From contig NZ_BBER01000001.1 of NCBI RefSeq assembly GCF_001312865.1, positions 496,001-560,000 of the forward strand: a stretch of DNA of 64,000 nucleotides, written 5' to 3'. The position numbers and the translations under genes are program-made. The notes beneath the pieces were generated by a model. The model made no database searches and was not told the DNA's origin. It was given only the letters and a program-made list of their open reading frames with translations. This DNA comes from Lacticaseibacillus thailandensis DSM 22698 = JCM 13996 (GTDB lineage: Bacteria > Bacillota > Bacilli > Lactobacillales > Lactobacillaceae). Below, piece after piece: positions 1-10,091 of this stretch (position 1 is its first letter; the number at the start of each line of letters is the position of its first letter).

Positions 1-442
1 TCGCCTCCGTATCCAGCATGATGGTGACCGGACCATCATTCACGAGGGCAACCTGCATGTCGGCCCCGAATTCACCCGTGGCGACCGTCAAACCATGTTC
101 CCGTAGCTGGTCGTTAAACCGTTGGTACAGCTGACGCCCCAATTCAGGACCGGCAGCCCCGGTAAAGCTGGGCCGGTTACCCTTCTTGGTGTCTGCGTAC
201 AGCGTAAATTGTGATACTGAGAGAATGGCGCCACCCACATCTTGGATACTGAGGTTCATCTTGCCGGCGTCATCACTAAAGACCCGCAATTTCGCCAATT
301 TGGTAGCGAGTTTATCCGCATCGGCCGCCGTGTCGTGGGGACCGACTCCTACTAATACCATAAACCCACCAGCAATTGCACCAACCTCCCGGCCAGCAAT
401 CGTTACGCTCGCGTTGCTAACACGCTGGGCGATAATTCGCAT
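1..442 (-). CDS. dtd: D-aminoacyl-tRNA deacylase (3' end outside window)
   Basis: Cytosolic enzyme that hydrolyses D-amino acids, and glycine mischarged on tRNA-Ala, from tRNA. The reading frame from ATG at 442 opens [13 protein letters not shown] and continues for 147 codons to the window edge. It contains the family motif [10 protein letters not shown] and the region GNRPSF followed by AAGPE. Family length is about 145-150 residues, so only the last few residues are missing. A strong GGAGG ribosome site lies just upstream of the ATG. It follows rel by 38 bases and is probably cotranscribed with it, the usual rel-dtd order in Firmicutes. Confidence 0.93.
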   Translation of the reverse strand, partial: MRIIAQRVSNASVTIAGREVGAIAGGFMVLVGVGPHDTAADADKLATKLAKLRVFSDDAGKMNLSIQDVGGAILSVSQFTLYADTKKGNRPSFTGAAGPELGRQLYQRFNDQLREHGLTVATGEFGADMQVALVNDGPVTIMLDTEA

Positions 443-480
443 AACAAACCTCCATTAATCAGCCCACGAAAACGAGCAAA

Positions 481-2715
481 CTAGCCGTTCGTGCGCTTCA
501 CTTCGTAAATATCGGGTACGTTCTTAATGGCTTCCATGATGCGTTCCAGGTGAGCCAAGTTGTTAATGCCCACCGTCACGTGGATATCCGCCATCTTATC
601 GTGATCGACCCGGCCGTTAATATTGTTCAGGTTCTTCGTCTGGGCGTTCAACACTTGCAGTACATCGTTGAGTAAACCGTTCCGGTTATAGCCATAAATC
701 TCTAGGTCTGCATTGAAACTCTGATTTTGATCGACTTTGTTCTGCCAGTGTACCTCAAGTAACCGGTTGGCTTCCTCGGGGTGGGCGGTGATGTTGGGAC
801 AATCGGCACGGTGAATCGTCACCCCACGGCCCTTCGTCACGTAGCCGACGATCTCATCACCGGGAACGGGCGAGCAGCACTTGGCCAGATGGACCAGCAA
901 GTTGTCCACACCCTCGATGATAATACCGTCGTCGGTAACCGACTGCTTGACGTTGCCCGGCTTACGCTCCTTGGTAACCGTCGTGACCTTCTGGTTGGAT
1001 TCGAGAATTTCACGTTCACGTTCCCGCTGCTTATGCTCTTCCTGTTCATGGCGTTGTTGTTCGGTGAGCCGGTTGGCCACAACCTGCGCGGTCAGTTCAC
1101 CGTAACCGATCGCACTCATCAACTCGTCTTCGGTGTTGAAGTTGAACCGGTCCAGTGCGTTCTTCATGGGTGCGCCGGTCAGGAAGTCATTCGGGTGTAA
1201 ACCCATTTCCATGAGCTGGTGTTCCAGCATGTCGCGACCCTTCTGTGCGTTTTCACCCTTATCGGCCTGCTTAAAGTAGCGGCGAATCTTGTTCCGGGCG
1301 CGCGAAGTAAAGACCTGATTGATCCAGTCGCGGCTCGGCTTACTGTTGCTGGCCGTTAGCATCTCGACGATGTCCCCATTTTGAGCTGGTACGTCAGCGG
1401 CACAATTTTGCCGTTGACCTTGGCGCCCACAGTGTGGTTTCCCACTTCCGTGTGCACCATGTAGGCAAAGTCAAGCGTATTACTCCCCTTGGCGAGCTCG
1501 AACACTTCACCTTTGGGGGTAAAGACGTAAACCCGGTCGGTGAAGACGTCGCCGGTAACGCTCTTCATAAAGTCATGGGCGTCGGTCGACTCGTCACCAA
1601 TTTCCAAAATTTCGCGGAACAGGTCAAGCTTCTTTCCCGCCGCGTCGTACTGGACTTCAGTGGTTTGCCCTTCCTTGTACGCCCAGTGGGCCGCAACCCC
1701 GTATTCAGCGACCCGGTGCATTTCTTCAGTCCGGATCTGCACTTCCAGCGGCTTACCTTCCGGACCAATTACCGTGGTGTGGATACTCTGGTACATGTTG
1801 GCTTTGGGCATCGCGATGTAGTCCTTAAACCGACCGGGCATGGGCTTCCACTCGGTGTGAATGGCACCGAGCACCGCGTAACAGTCTTTGATGGACTTGG
1901 TGATGACCCGAACGGCCAGCAGATCATACAGTTCATCAAACTGCTTGTGCTTGTCACGCATTTTTTTTGTAGATCGAATAAATGTGCTTTGGGCGGCCAT
2001 AAATTTCGTATTCAATGTGCAGGTCGGCCAACCCGCGCTTGATATCCTTAATGGCTGACTGAATGTATTGTTCCCGTTCTGAACGCTTGGAGTTCATCAA
2101 TGAGGCGATCCGGTGGTACTGTTGCGGGTTGAGGTAGCGTAGCGACAGGTCCTCCAACTCCCATTTAATGGTACTGATCCCTAAACGGTCAGCTAAGGGA
2201 GCAAAGATGTCAAGGGTCTCTTGCGCAATGCGCCGCTGTTTTTCTGGTGGCATGTGCATCAAGGTCCGCATGTTGTGTAACCGGTCAGCCAATTTGACCA
2301 TGATGACCCGCAAGTCTTTGGCCATGGCAATCAGCATCTTGCGGTGATTTTCGGCCAACTCGTCCTTGTGCGCTACATACTTGACCTTGCTTAACTTGGT
2401 CAGTCCATCGACAATAACCGCAACGTCGTGGCCAAATAATTCGTTAATATCACCCAGCGTCACCTTGGTGTCTTCGACCACATCGTGCAAGTACCCCGAG
2501 GCCACGGTCTCCGAGTCCATGTGCAGCTGCGCCAGAATGCCAGCCACCTGTACTGGATGGATAATGTATGGCTCGCCACTTTTGCGCAGCTGATCCTTGT
2601 GCACGTAGGCCGCAAAGTCGTAGGCCTTCTGGACAAACGCCAAGTGCTCATCATTCATGTACTTGGCACAGATGTCGTAAACTTGTTGCTGCGTTAATTC
2701 TGGTTCTTCAGCCAT
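481..2715 (-). CDS. relA: Bifunctional (p)ppGpp synthetase/hydrolase Rel, two frame breaks
   Basis: Stringent-response enzyme that makes and degrades (p)ppGpp from GTP/GDP and ATP. The N-terminal hydrolase domain shows HPVQVAG and LHDVVEDT (HD motif). The synthetase domain shows ELYDLLAVRV, RFKDYIA and EVQIRTEEMH. TGS (GDVFTDRVYVFTPKGEVFEL) and C-terminal ACT domains follow. Start is ATG at 2715 (MAEEPELTQQ) behind AGGGAG; the longer frame upstream lacks a ribosome site. Two single-base breaks split the frame: an A/T run of 8 at 1961-1968 where 7 restores YKKMRDK, and a run of 4 at 1379-1382 where 5 restores KNGDIVE. Corrected length is 744 residues, normal for Rel. The errors cancel in length and both lie in homopolymers, so I treat the gene as functional. 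Confidence 0.93.
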
Positions 2716-2823
2716 TGCCACCGTCTCCCTAATGAGCAAAAATCGGAACAAGCACCGCTTTGTCCCGACCTCCTACACTCAAAATTCCTTAATCTAAATA
2801 TAACCCGCTTAGCATAAAAAAAA

Positions 2824-3156
2824 CTAGTCCTTGAGCCAAGCCAACGCGCTGATCACGACGTAGATGGGTGCCATCCAGTAGTCGTACTTGATGAAGCGCA
2901 AGTACACCATCAGCGCAAAGAATACGGGGAACACGATGATCGTCCACCATGGTAGTTGGTGCAGTTTGATTTGCCGCCCGATCCACCAAGCAAAGATGCT
3001 GTCGAGGACGATAAAGAGCAGGCCAACCCACCACGCCACGGCCATGTGTAATAATTTAAAAATAAATGGCGCAATGAAAGCATGACGAAACTAGCTAAAA
3101 TGACCAGCGTGAGTGGCCGTTGCCACCACGCATTAATTTTTTTTAAGAGTTGACAC
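2824..3156 (-). CDS. Small membrane protein, DUF3397-like, frame broken
   Basis: The C-terminal 73 residues read cleanly from the ATG at 3045 and contain three hydrophobic segments (AVAWWVGLLFIVLDSIFAW, WTIIVFPVFFALMVYL, APIYVVISALAWL). The frame upstream of that ATG also codes sensibly (HAFIAPFIFKLLH). Further upstream a second frame gives KKINAWWQRPLTLVILASF. Joining them needs one base added near 3085 and one removed from the run of 8 at 3137-3144. The product would then start at GTG 3156, overlapping the rsmE end by 14 bases, with AGGAGG 12-13 bases ahead. That gives about 110 residues, the usual DUF3397 size. Function is unknown. The family assignment rests on hydrophobic pattern and position between rsmE and rel. 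Confidence 0.6.
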
Positions 3157-3900
3157 GATCTGATTGTTCCTCCTGTAATTCAGTATATGTTGAAATTGCC
3201 GCAAGTAAGTACCACGGTGCGGTTTCCGTGCGTAAAATCCGCGGGCCCAGCCCGACGTTGACAAAGCCAACGTCGTTCAAGTTGCTGACCTCAGCGGGCG
3301 CCAACCCGCCTTCAGGCCCAAACACGGCAATGAGACTCCGGGGTTGCTGCCTTAAGGTTTGAATCAACTGCGCATGTTCACCAGCTTTGGCGGACTCCTC
3401 GTACGCCACCACCTTGGCATCTGCTCCATGTGTAGTACGGCGTCGAGCAACGGCACAAAGCTGACTTGCGGTACGCGGTCACGGTGACTTTGCTCCGCCG
3501 CTGATTGCGCCACTTGTTGCAGGCGCGCCACCTTCTTGGCCGCCCGGTCAGGCAACCAACGGGCCGTGGCCCACTGGGTGTTGACAAAAATGACCTGCCG
3601 CACACCCAACTCCGTGGCCTTTTGCACGATCAGCTCGGCTTTCTGACCCTTACTGATACCACACACGATGGTTACCGCCACGGGTAGCTCGTGGGACTGC
3701 GGGATTGGCCGCTCCACCCGGACCGTTAACGGCGCGGTCTTGGTAATGGTGGTGACAAACGCGTGTCCCTGTGCGTCAGCCACCTCCAGCTGGTCGTCAA
3801 CCTGCATACGTAAAACTGTCACTGCGTGGTGCTCCACCGTGCTGTTCAGTGTGGCGTGGGCGCCCACCGTTAACGTTGCATCCGTAAAGTAACGTTGCAC
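3143..3900 (-). CDS. rsmE: 16S rRNA (uracil-1498-N3) methyltransferase, one frame break
   Basis: SPOUT-family methyltransferase that modifies U1498 of 16S rRNA using SAM. The N-terminal PUA-like part opens MQRYFTDATL; the catalytic part shows QKATELGV, a GPEGG SAM-loop signature and LGPRILRTETAP, the knot motif. The start is GTG at 3900, directly abutting the prmA stop, with GAGGGGGTGG inside the end of prmA. One base is missing near 3408, between HMEQ and KVVAYEES; restored length is 252 residues, normal for RsmE. prmA-rsmE is the standard pair, so translation is probably coupled. Confidence 0.92.
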
Positions 3901-4806
3901 CTAGGCCACCCCCTCAGTACGCTGGGCTAACAAGGCCACCCACTGACCGTCAGTGACGGTCATCGTCACATGGAAGCCTGTGTGTGCGAGCCACGTGCGG
4001 ACGTCGGCTTCTTTGCGGACTAAAATGCCAGAGAGAATCACCTGCCCATGGCTATCGAGAACAGTCGGCACCTGTGGCACTAGCCGCTCCAAGACGTCGG
4101 GTAAAATATTGGCGAGCACCAGGTCGAACGGCTCCGTGCGCGGTACCGCCTGCAACAAGTCGCTGGCAATGACCCGGATGTGGTGCACCGGATTCAGTGC
4201 GATGTTTTGTTCTGCACTAGCGACCGCCACGTCGTCAATATCCGTAGCGAGCACCGCTGCCGCCCCCAACCGTTCTGCGGCCACGGCCAGAACACCTGAG
4301 CCGGTACCAACATCAAGTACCCGTTCGCCGCCGCGCACCACGCCTTCCAATAACTGCAGGACCAGACGGGTGGTCGGGTGGGTCCCGGTGCCAAAGGCTT
4401 GTCCCGGATCCAAACGGAGCACAATTTCTCCTGGCTGTTGCGGCGTGTAGTCCTCCCAGCGTGGTGCCACCGTCAAGTACCGCGTCAGCCGCACTGCGTG
4501 GTAATATTGCTCCCACACTTTTGTCCATTGACTATCATCAATGGTAGTTGTCTGTACGGTACCGGCGCCCTCAGGTAAGCCAAAGTCAGCCAGACGCCCC
4601 ACCCGTTTACGCACCTGGTCAACCAATCCCGTTGCGGGTCGGGTTCCCGGTATGTATGCCGTGACCTGGACGGTTTGGGCGTCAAGCTCTGGGTTGGTAG
4701 CCTGGTCATCGATCTGGACCCCACCCAGCGCGAGGTCCGCAAAGATTTGCGCCACTGCTTCACTGGCAGCGGTGGTCGTGGTCACCGTAATGGCTGTCCA
4801 TTCCAC
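3901..4806 (-). CDS. prmA: Ribosomal protein L11 methyltransferase
   Basis: SAM-dependent methyltransferase that trimethylates ribosomal protein L11. The 301-residue frame is intact. It shows the class-I SAM motif VLDVGTGSGVLAVAA (about residue 166 on), the acidic motif TDIDDVAVASA and the catalytic-region LANILPDVLERL. Start is GTG at 4806 (MEWTAITV) behind AAGGAGG; the nearby ATG at 4801 is out of frame. It lies between the DUF3013 gene and rsmE in one minus-strand operon. Confidence 0.95.
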   Translation of the reverse strand: MEWTAITVTTTTAASEAVAQIFADLALGGVQIDDQATNPELDAQTVQVTAYIPGTRPATGLVDQVRKRVGRLADFGLPEGAGTVQTTTIDDSQWTKVWEQYYHAVRLTRYLTVAPRWEDYTPQQPGEIVLRLDPGQAFGTGTHPTTRLVLQLLEGVVRGGERVLDVGTGSGVLAVAAERLGAAAVLATDIDDVAVASAEQNIALNPVHHIRVIASDLLQAVPRTEPFDLVLANILPDVLERLVPQVPTVLDSHGQVILSGILVRKEADVRTWLAHTGFHVTMTVTDGQWVALLAQRTEGVA

Positions 4807-4835
4807 GGTCGATTCCTCCTTACGCGTTGATCAGT

Positions 4836-5333
4836 CTAGTACTTGGGGTACGGCAAGAAGACGTCCAACTTTGCGTCGGGTTGTTCCGCCACCGCCTGGG
4901 TGAACTGACTCTGGCTAAATTCAACGGTAAACTCATCACTGTCGCTAGTGCCATCCACAAAGTCGAGTAAATCACTCTCGCCGTCGTCCAGCACCGTCTG
5001 AAAGTAGTTAAAGAACCCGTCGACTGTCGCCTGATCGATCCCCTTTTTACCATTGAAGGGGATTACGGTCAGATAATCGTTCACGTAGTCGTGCCCATCC
5101 ATCCGGGTTTGGTCGTAAAACAGCACCGCGTCGGTGTACTGCACCTTGCCGTTATCCATAACCGAACCGTCGTTGTCTTCAATGTCAAAGTCGGCACTAG
5201 CCATGACGGTCATCGTGTATTCCAACTCGAAGACGTGGGCTTCCTTATCCCAGTTGAGGTTGAGGTCCCCGTCAAAGTCCAACGCGTCCATTTTGCTACC
5301 AATATAATCCAGCATGTTCGTTTCTGTTGCCAT
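4836..5333 (-). CDS. DUF3013 family protein
   Basis: Acidic soluble protein of 165 residues (MATETNMLDYIGSKM, ending LPYPKY) with many Asp/Glu and alternating strand-like segments (WDKEAHVFELEYTMTV). I recognise it as DUF3013, a lactobacillus/streptococcus family of unknown function usually beside prmA. ATG at 5333 is preceded by GAGGGGGCG. It is the first gene of the prmA-rsmE-rel-dtd transcription unit. No signal peptide or membrane segment is visible. Confidence 0.8.
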   Translation of the reverse strand: MATETNMLDYIGSKMDALDFDGDLNLNWDKEAHVFELEYTMTVMASADFDIEDNDGSVMDNGKVQYTDAVLFYDQTRMDGHDYVNDYLTVIPFNGKKGIDQATVDGFFNYFQTVLDDGESDLLDFVDGTSDSDEFTVEFSQSQFTQAVAEQPDAKLDVFLPYPKY

Positions 5334-5517
5334 ATCGTTACGCCCCCTCAGTGTCTGACCCCAGTTTGGAGTCCGTTGACTAGCGTTGCCGCACAAGTCC
5401 CACAAACACTACTTCATAATGCCACTAATTTTACCGCACTTTGTCCGTAGACAAAAGCAATCTGGTGGGTGTACGGTGCACTTACAAACAATTTTCACTT
5501 TTATCGAGGAGGATATC

Positions 5518-5751
5518 ATGTCACAACTAAGCGAAGAACAGCGTGCACTTCACGCCCAAATTAGTACCGCGGCGGACCGCGCGGTGAGTCAGGCCTTCAC
5601 GGAAGATCAGGTTGCGGCCCGTGTACGCGACTGGGAACGGGGCCTGGGCCACGCCCCAACCACTGCAGAACTCGCCACTTACCTGCTGCACGAAATGCGC
5701 GGGCTCCTGGAGGACACGTTATTCGAGTTCATGGACCAACGTCAACACTAG
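5518..5751 (+). CDS. Hypothetical small helical protein
   Basis: Frame of 77 residues (MSQLSEEQRALHAQ, ending EFMDQRQH), preceded by a strong GAGGAGG site. Charged and helical, without membrane segment or Cys. It is divergent from the DUF3013 operon and followed by a hairpin, so it looks monocistronic. I do not recognise the family. Confidence 0.65.
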   Translation: MSQLSEEQRALHAQISTAADRAVSQAFTEDQVAARVRDWERGLGHAPTTAELATYLLHEMRGLLEDTLFEFMDQRQH

Positions 5752-5788
5752 GCCTAGCCCCACTGGTAGCGCCCCACTTAACGCACAT

Positions 5789-5827
5789 AAAGATGGACCG
5801 GCAAGGACAAGTTGCTGGTCCATCTTC
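5789..5827 (+). terminator. Hairpin after the 77-residue gene
   Basis: Inverted repeat AAGATGGACC / GGTCCATCTT (5790-5799 with 5817-5826), 10 bp stem, 17-base loop. No good T tract follows, so termination is plausible but not certain. Confidence 0.45.
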
Positions 5828-5905
5828 GTATACTAGCAAGTCCGCGCTAACGGCCCACTGGGCGTTGATGTCTGGACCAGAATTGGGGTCAATAACGCGT
5901 GCGAC

Positions 5906-7353
5906 TTATTTGTTTTTATTTACTTTTCCGTTTAAAACTGAATGTCGTACCCCATAGGTAAAGTAGATCACCAGGCCGACCACAAACCAAATCCCCGAAT
6001 AAAGTTTGGCTTGAATATCCAAACCAAGGAACACCACTAACGCCCCCAGGAACGCCAAGGCCGGCAATACCGGGTAAAGTGGCATTTTAAAGGCGGGATC
6101 AGCAATGTCATGCCCCTCACGCGGACGCAAGCGGTAAACGCCGAGCGACACAAACATGAAGGCAATTAAGGTCCCAGCTGAAATCAATTCAGACAGGAAC
6201 TCAAACGGAAACAGTGCACCAATGATAACGGCAATAACGGCCAGTACCAGTAGCGCATGGTTGGGTAATCCCTCTTTCTGTGTCAGCTGGCCCAAGTACC
6301 GGGGTAACATGCCATCACGGCCAAAGCTGTATAACAAGCGTGAGCCGGCCATCATCATCCCAATTAAGGCGGTAAACATGCCGACCACGGCCACAGCCTC
6401 AATGATGGTGGCGGCGAAGGTATGGCCCGCATGTCGCAAAGCTCACCCCACTGGTTCCGCGATGCCCGCGTAGTGGGTGTAGTGGAACATGCCCACCAGC
6501 ACCAGTGACACCGCCATGAACAAGCTCACGGCGATGATCAAACTGCCAATAATTCCCCGCGGCATCGTCTTTTCAGGATTTTTGCTTCCGCCGAGTTGGC
6601 TGCGATGGAGTCAAAGCCAATGTAGGCCAAAAAGATGGTTGACACCCCAGCGTAGATTCCGCGCCAACCACCAAAGGCAGTACCATCCGCGTTAGCATGA
6701 TAGTGCGGAATAAACGGGAGGTAATTTTTAACGTGAATAGCGGTCAAACCAATTACAATGAAGGCCAGGATGGCCAGTACTTTGAGCACCACCAAGACGT
6801 TCTCGACCCGAGCAGCCTGCCGAACACCGTGCCAGAGGATCACCGCGCAGATTACTACGGCAATCACGGCGACAATGTCGACCAGACCACCCTTGCTACC
6901 CAGCGGGTTCGCCAAAGCGGCAGGAATCGTGATACCAAAGGAGGTTAACAGCCACCGAAAATTAGCGGACAGCCCCGAGGCCACAAAGGCCACGGCAATG
7001 AAGTATTCCGCTAGGAGCGCCCAGCCAGCGATCCAACCAAAGCCTTCACCAAAAACCACGTTGATCCATGAGTATGCCGACCCGGCGAACGGCATTGCCG
7101 CCGCCATTTCGGCGTAGGCAAAAGCGACTAACCCCGCTACCACGGCGGCAAACAGGCAGGACAGCGCCACTGCGGGACCCGCGTGCTCCGCGGCGACGAT
7201 GCCGGGAAGCGTGAAAATCGTGGTGGAGACGATGGTACCCACCCCGAGGGCCAAAAAGTCTTTGACCGTTAACACCCGCGGTAGGTGTGAATCCTTGTCT
7301 TCGTAGACACCGGGATCTTCCTTTTGGGTCATCCGGTGGAGCACTTTAAACAT
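5906..7353 (-). CDS. APC-family amino-acid permease (cationic amino-acid transporter type), interrupted
   Basis: Multi-pass membrane transporter importing amino acids with protons or by exchange. The N-terminus (MFKVLHRMTQKED) leads into the APC signature VKDFLALGVGTIVSTTIFTL, then about 12 hydrophobic segments, including FAYAEMAAAMPFAGSAYSW. The helix-6 region GVSTIFLAYIGFDSIAANSA is of the cationic amino-acid transporter type. Start is ATG 7353 behind TTGGGGG; earlier in-frame codons code no sensible extension. Two lesions: the run of 5 T at 6579-6583 needs 6 to restore AKNPEKTMPRGI, and an in-frame TGA at 6443-6445 replaces the expected Trp in PVGWALRHAG. Restored length is 482 residues. 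Substrate cannot be fixed from sequence. Confidence 0.85.
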
Positions 7354-7503
7354 AAACTTGTAACCCCCAATATTGAGAATTGCCCACAAACCAGTGAGAG
7401 GCAGCGGCCCGTTTCTCGCGTAAATGTCAAAACATTCCAATAATTTTCCCATGATATGGGGGCGGTTGTCAAACATTGGCAATTGCCAGGGCGCTTCTGG
7501 CCA

Positions 7504-7540
7504 CAAAAAAAGTCGTAACCCCGTAAGGTTACGACTTGAT
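7504..7540 (-). terminator. Rho-independent terminator of the BCCT gene
   Basis: Perfect 11-bp stem AAGTCGTAACC / GGTTACGACTT (7510-7520 with 7527-7537), followed on the minus strand by a run of seven T. It begins a few bases after the BCCT stop. Confidence 0.85.
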
Positions 7541-7543
7541 TAA

Positions 7544-9097
7544 TTAATCGTGTAATGAATCATGAGCAACGGGCAATACCCGGGGCACCTGACGCTTGAC
7601 CTTGGCCTTGACCGGCTGCGGTGCAAGCACCACGCTGTGATCCTTGACCAGTAGCTTCCAGGTCGAGAAGATCAGCAGGGCCGAGACAAAAATCAGTGGG
7701 AAGCCTGCCACCGAGCAAATTGCCTGAACCGTCTTGAAACCACCGACGAACACGATACCAAAGGCAAACAACATGAAGATACCCATCCACACCATGCGGT
7801 TAAGCAGGCTCGGCTGCTGCGTCGCCTTCAACCGGGTCGACGTGAAGGCGGACACGATATACGCCGAGGACGAAACCGTTGTCGCCAAGAAGATGAAGCA
7901 CGAGACACCGTAAACCACGAGCATAATGTACTTAAACGGCAAGGTCGTCAGCACCTGGGCAATGGTTGCGGCTTGACCCTGCGTGTTCAGCGTGTGGATC
8001 AAGTTCACCGCGCCACTTTGCTGCAGGGACAACGAATAGCCACCTAAGATGGCATAAAAGGCCATACAACCGAGGGCACCGAAGCCCAACATGCCGAAAA
8101 TCACCTGGCGAATCGTGCGTCCTTTGGAGATCCGGGCGATGAACAGGCCCATGAACGGCATGTAGGTCAGCCACCAGCCCCAGTAAAAGACGGTCTCTGA
8201 CTTCACCGGATTGACACCACCAGTGGCAGTGGCCAACCCAGTACTCATTGCAGCAAAGCGGGTGACCAAGGCCCCAAGGCTATGCATCTCAGAGCGAATG
8301 ATCGAACCAGTTGGCCCCACCAGCAAAACGATGACCAAAAAGCCGATCGCCGTCCAGATGTGCATCGAGCTGAGCCGATCGATCCCGCCTTTCAGTCCTT
8401 GGACCATCGTAAGTCCAAAGATCACCAACAAGACTACAAACAACGCTAGTTTTAACCAGATTGTGTCTGCAATCCCGGATATCTGTGCGATGATTTTCGC
8501 TAACACGGGAATCTCCATGCCCACGGACGAACCGATTCCGCCCATGATGCCAAAGACAACCAAAAAGTTCACGGTCAAACGCAGCGAGCGTTTGGTGCGG
8601 CCTTTACCCTGCAACAGGGGCATAGCATCGCTCAATGCCATTACGTGCACGTGTTTAACGAACATCATGTAACCGATAATGACCGCCGCAGAGGCGAACA
8701 TCATCCATGCCATTGGCCCCCAGTCAAACTGACCCAACATGTGGGCATACTGGTAGTTCTGCGCTGACATCGCTTTAGCACCGAACAACGGCTGTTGCAC
8801 ATACCGTAACGGATCGACCATGCTGAGCATCAAAATGCTGGCATCGATTGCCGTAGCGAACACCATGCTCCCCCACTGGAAGTTGCTGTACGCGGGTTTA
8901 TCGTTAACATCCCCCAGCTTGATTTTCCCGATGTGGCTACAAGCCAAGCCCAGGAAAAACACAAAGTTGACGATGTAGATACCCAGATACAACCAGCTGA
9001 AGTGCGCCGTAATACTGGCCATGATTGCGGCGAGCCATTCTTTAAGGGCGTTACCACCCAACAGCAAGGCTGCGGACACGATCAGAAACAGTGCCAC
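7544..9097 (-). CDS. BCCT-family transporter (betaine/choline/carnitine type)
   Basis: Sodium- or proton-coupled transporter of quaternary ammonium osmolytes. The frame gives 517 residues with about 12 hydrophobic segments. It carries the family signature FYWGWWLTYMPFMGLFIARI followed by SKGRTIRQVIFG. The usual Trp-rich substrate segment after strand FQWGSMVFATA is divergent. The C-terminal tail is basic (KAKVKRQVPRV), as in osmosensing members. The first codon taken here is GTG 9097, which lacks a ribosome site. Coding potential continues upstream as KRQNINKRLFVPT to position 9142, where AGGAG stands 7 bases before an ATT codon. The true start is therefore probably at 9142, either ATT or a miscalled ATG. 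It has its own terminator. Confidence 0.85.
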   Translation of the reverse strand: MALFLIVSAALLLGGNALKEWLAAIMASITAHFSWLYLGIYIVNFVFFLGLACSHIGKIKLGDVNDKPAYSNFQWGSMVFATAIDASILMLSMVDPLRYVQQPLFGAKAMSAQNYQYAHMLGQFDWGPMAWMMFASAAVIIGYMMFVKHVHVMALSDAMPLLQGKGRTKRSLRLTVNFLVVFGIMGGIGSSVGMEIPVLAKIIAQISGIADTIWLKLALFVVLLVIFGLTMVQGLKGGIDRLSSMHIWTAIGFLVIVLLVGPTGSIIRSEMHSLGALVTRFAAMSTGLATATGGVNPVKSETVFYWGWWLTYMPFMGLFIARISKGRTIRQVIFGMLGFGALGCMAFYAILGGYSLSLQQSGAVNLIHTLNTQGQAATIAQVLTTLPFKYIMLVVYGVSCFIFLATTVSSSAYIVSAFTSTRLKATQQPSLLNRMVWMGIFMLFAFGIVFVGGFKTVQAICSVAGFPLIFVSALLIFSTWKLLVKDHSVVLAPQPVKAKVKRQVPRVLPVAHDSLHD

Positions 9098-9333
9098 GGT
9101 TGGTACAAAAAGACGCTTATTAATGTTTTGTCGCTTTAAAATAAAATGACTCCTAGTTCCTCTCGGCCGTTATCATGACGACACCCCTACCAGGCAACGG
9201 GTCGTTGACGCCGTCTGTAGTGCCTGTGGTAACAAATTCGTCACCATCGCCATCTGGTCAGACCAGACGCTTCGGTGCCGCCACGATCACCAGACTGTCA
9301 CCAGTCTGGCCTTAAATCTGCGGGTTAAATTTA

Positions 9334-9912
9334 CTAGCTGTCAGCAACCACATCCCCATTTGCGTCGAGCCGCCGAATAATGCGAGCAGGGTTGCCGGCA
9401 ATCACCACATTAGACGGAAACGACTTGGTCACCACGGAACCGGCGCCGACCACGACGTTGTCACCGAGCGTGACGCCCGGTAAAATCGTCGCGTGACCGC
9501 CAATCCAGATGCTGTCACCCAACGTAATGGGCGCCCCCATCTCCACATCAGCATCGCGTTCACGCGCAGCCAACGGGTGGACCGGTGTATAAAAGCCGAC
9601 GTCAGGTCCAACATAACAGTGCGTGCCAATCGTAATCGGACACGTGTCCAGCATGGTCAGGTGATAGTTGCCATAGAAATGGTCGCCAATATGGATATTG
9701 AACCCATAATCGAATTCCATCCCCGCCTCAACAAAGAAGTGTTCACCGACGTCGGCCAGTAGTGCCTTGATTTGATTGTTACGCTGGTCGTTGTCTGCTA
9801 ACTGGTTGCTATCATGCAAGACTTGACGTACCAACTCGCGGCGCGCAATCAGTTCTGGATCGAATTGCTGGTAAGGTTTCCCTGCGGTCATTTTGGTTCT
9901 TTCTATATTCAT
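9334..9912 (-). CDS. Maltose/galactoside O-acetyltransferase (LacA/NodL family)
   Basis: Left-handed beta-helix acetyltransferase that moves acetyl from acetyl-CoA to a sugar hydroxyl. The N-terminal cap MNIERTKMTAGKPYQQFDPE matches the maltose acetyltransferase opening. Hexapeptide repeats follow (ITIGTHCYVGPDVGFYTPVH, with the catalytic His, then SIWIGGHATILPGVTLG and NVVVGAGSVVTKSF) and the tail NPARIIRRL. Family-normal 192 residues from ATG 9912; ATG 9891 is an alternative and neither has a strong ribosome site. Substrate unknown. Probably detoxifies or modifies excess sugars; stands alone, next to the island end. Confidence 0.85.
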   Translation of the reverse strand: MNIERTKMTAGKPYQQFDPELIARRELVRQVLHDSNQLADNDQRNNQIKALLADVGEHFFVEAGMEFDYGFNIHIGDHFYGNYHLTMLDTCPITIGTHCYVGPDVGFYTPVHPLAARERDADVEMGAPITLGDSIWIGGHATILPGVTLGDNVVVGAGSVVTKSFPSNVVIAGNPARIIRRLDANGDVVADS

Positions 9913-10041
9913 CATATTAATAGCGTAACACAAAGTTAGTGTTTGTGAAAAAAACATGTCAGTTTCAGCACTGCAATCGGTGCACGGGCATTTGTTGATA
10001 ATAAAATTTCACAATGTTTCAGCAAAACTTATCAGAGCATC

Positions 10042-10072
10042 AAAAAAGCCGCAACCCGCAAAGGCTACGGCT
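10042..10072 (-). terminator. Terminator that originally followed tRNA-Ser
   Basis: Imperfect stem AGCCG...CGGCT with a minus-strand T6 tail (A 10042-10047 on plus). It lies a few bases beyond the 10078 att repeat. With the island removed it would stand about 20 bases after the tRNA-Ser 3' end, where no other terminator would remain. This is inferred from position. Confidence 0.65.
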
Positions 10073-10077
10073 AAGCT

Positions 10078-10091
10078 AAGGAGAGTACAGG
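10078..10091. repeat. Distal attachment-site repeat
   Basis: AAGGAGAGTACAGG, identical to 16270-16283 at the 3' end of tRNA-Ser. The repeat sits between the displaced tRNA terminator and the first island gene, as expected for the junction far from the integrase. Confidence 0.8.

Noticed and set aside
781-1200. 139-residue plus-strand frame inside rel
   Set aside because: Antisense shadow of the Rel coding sequence; no ribosome site and no protein-like features.
1950-1975. Programmed ribosomal frameshifting in rel at the A-run
   Set aside because: The same kind of break appears in many unrelated genes with no downstream stimulator; a sequencing artefact explains them all.
1434-2042. 202-residue plus-strand frame opposite rel
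   Set aside because: Antisense shadow; the minus strand has clear Rel motifs.
9281-9312. Hairpin CCAGACTG-CAGTCTGG as a terminator of the acetyltransferase gene
   Set aside because: Good stem but no T tract on either strand, so I could not support a terminator call.
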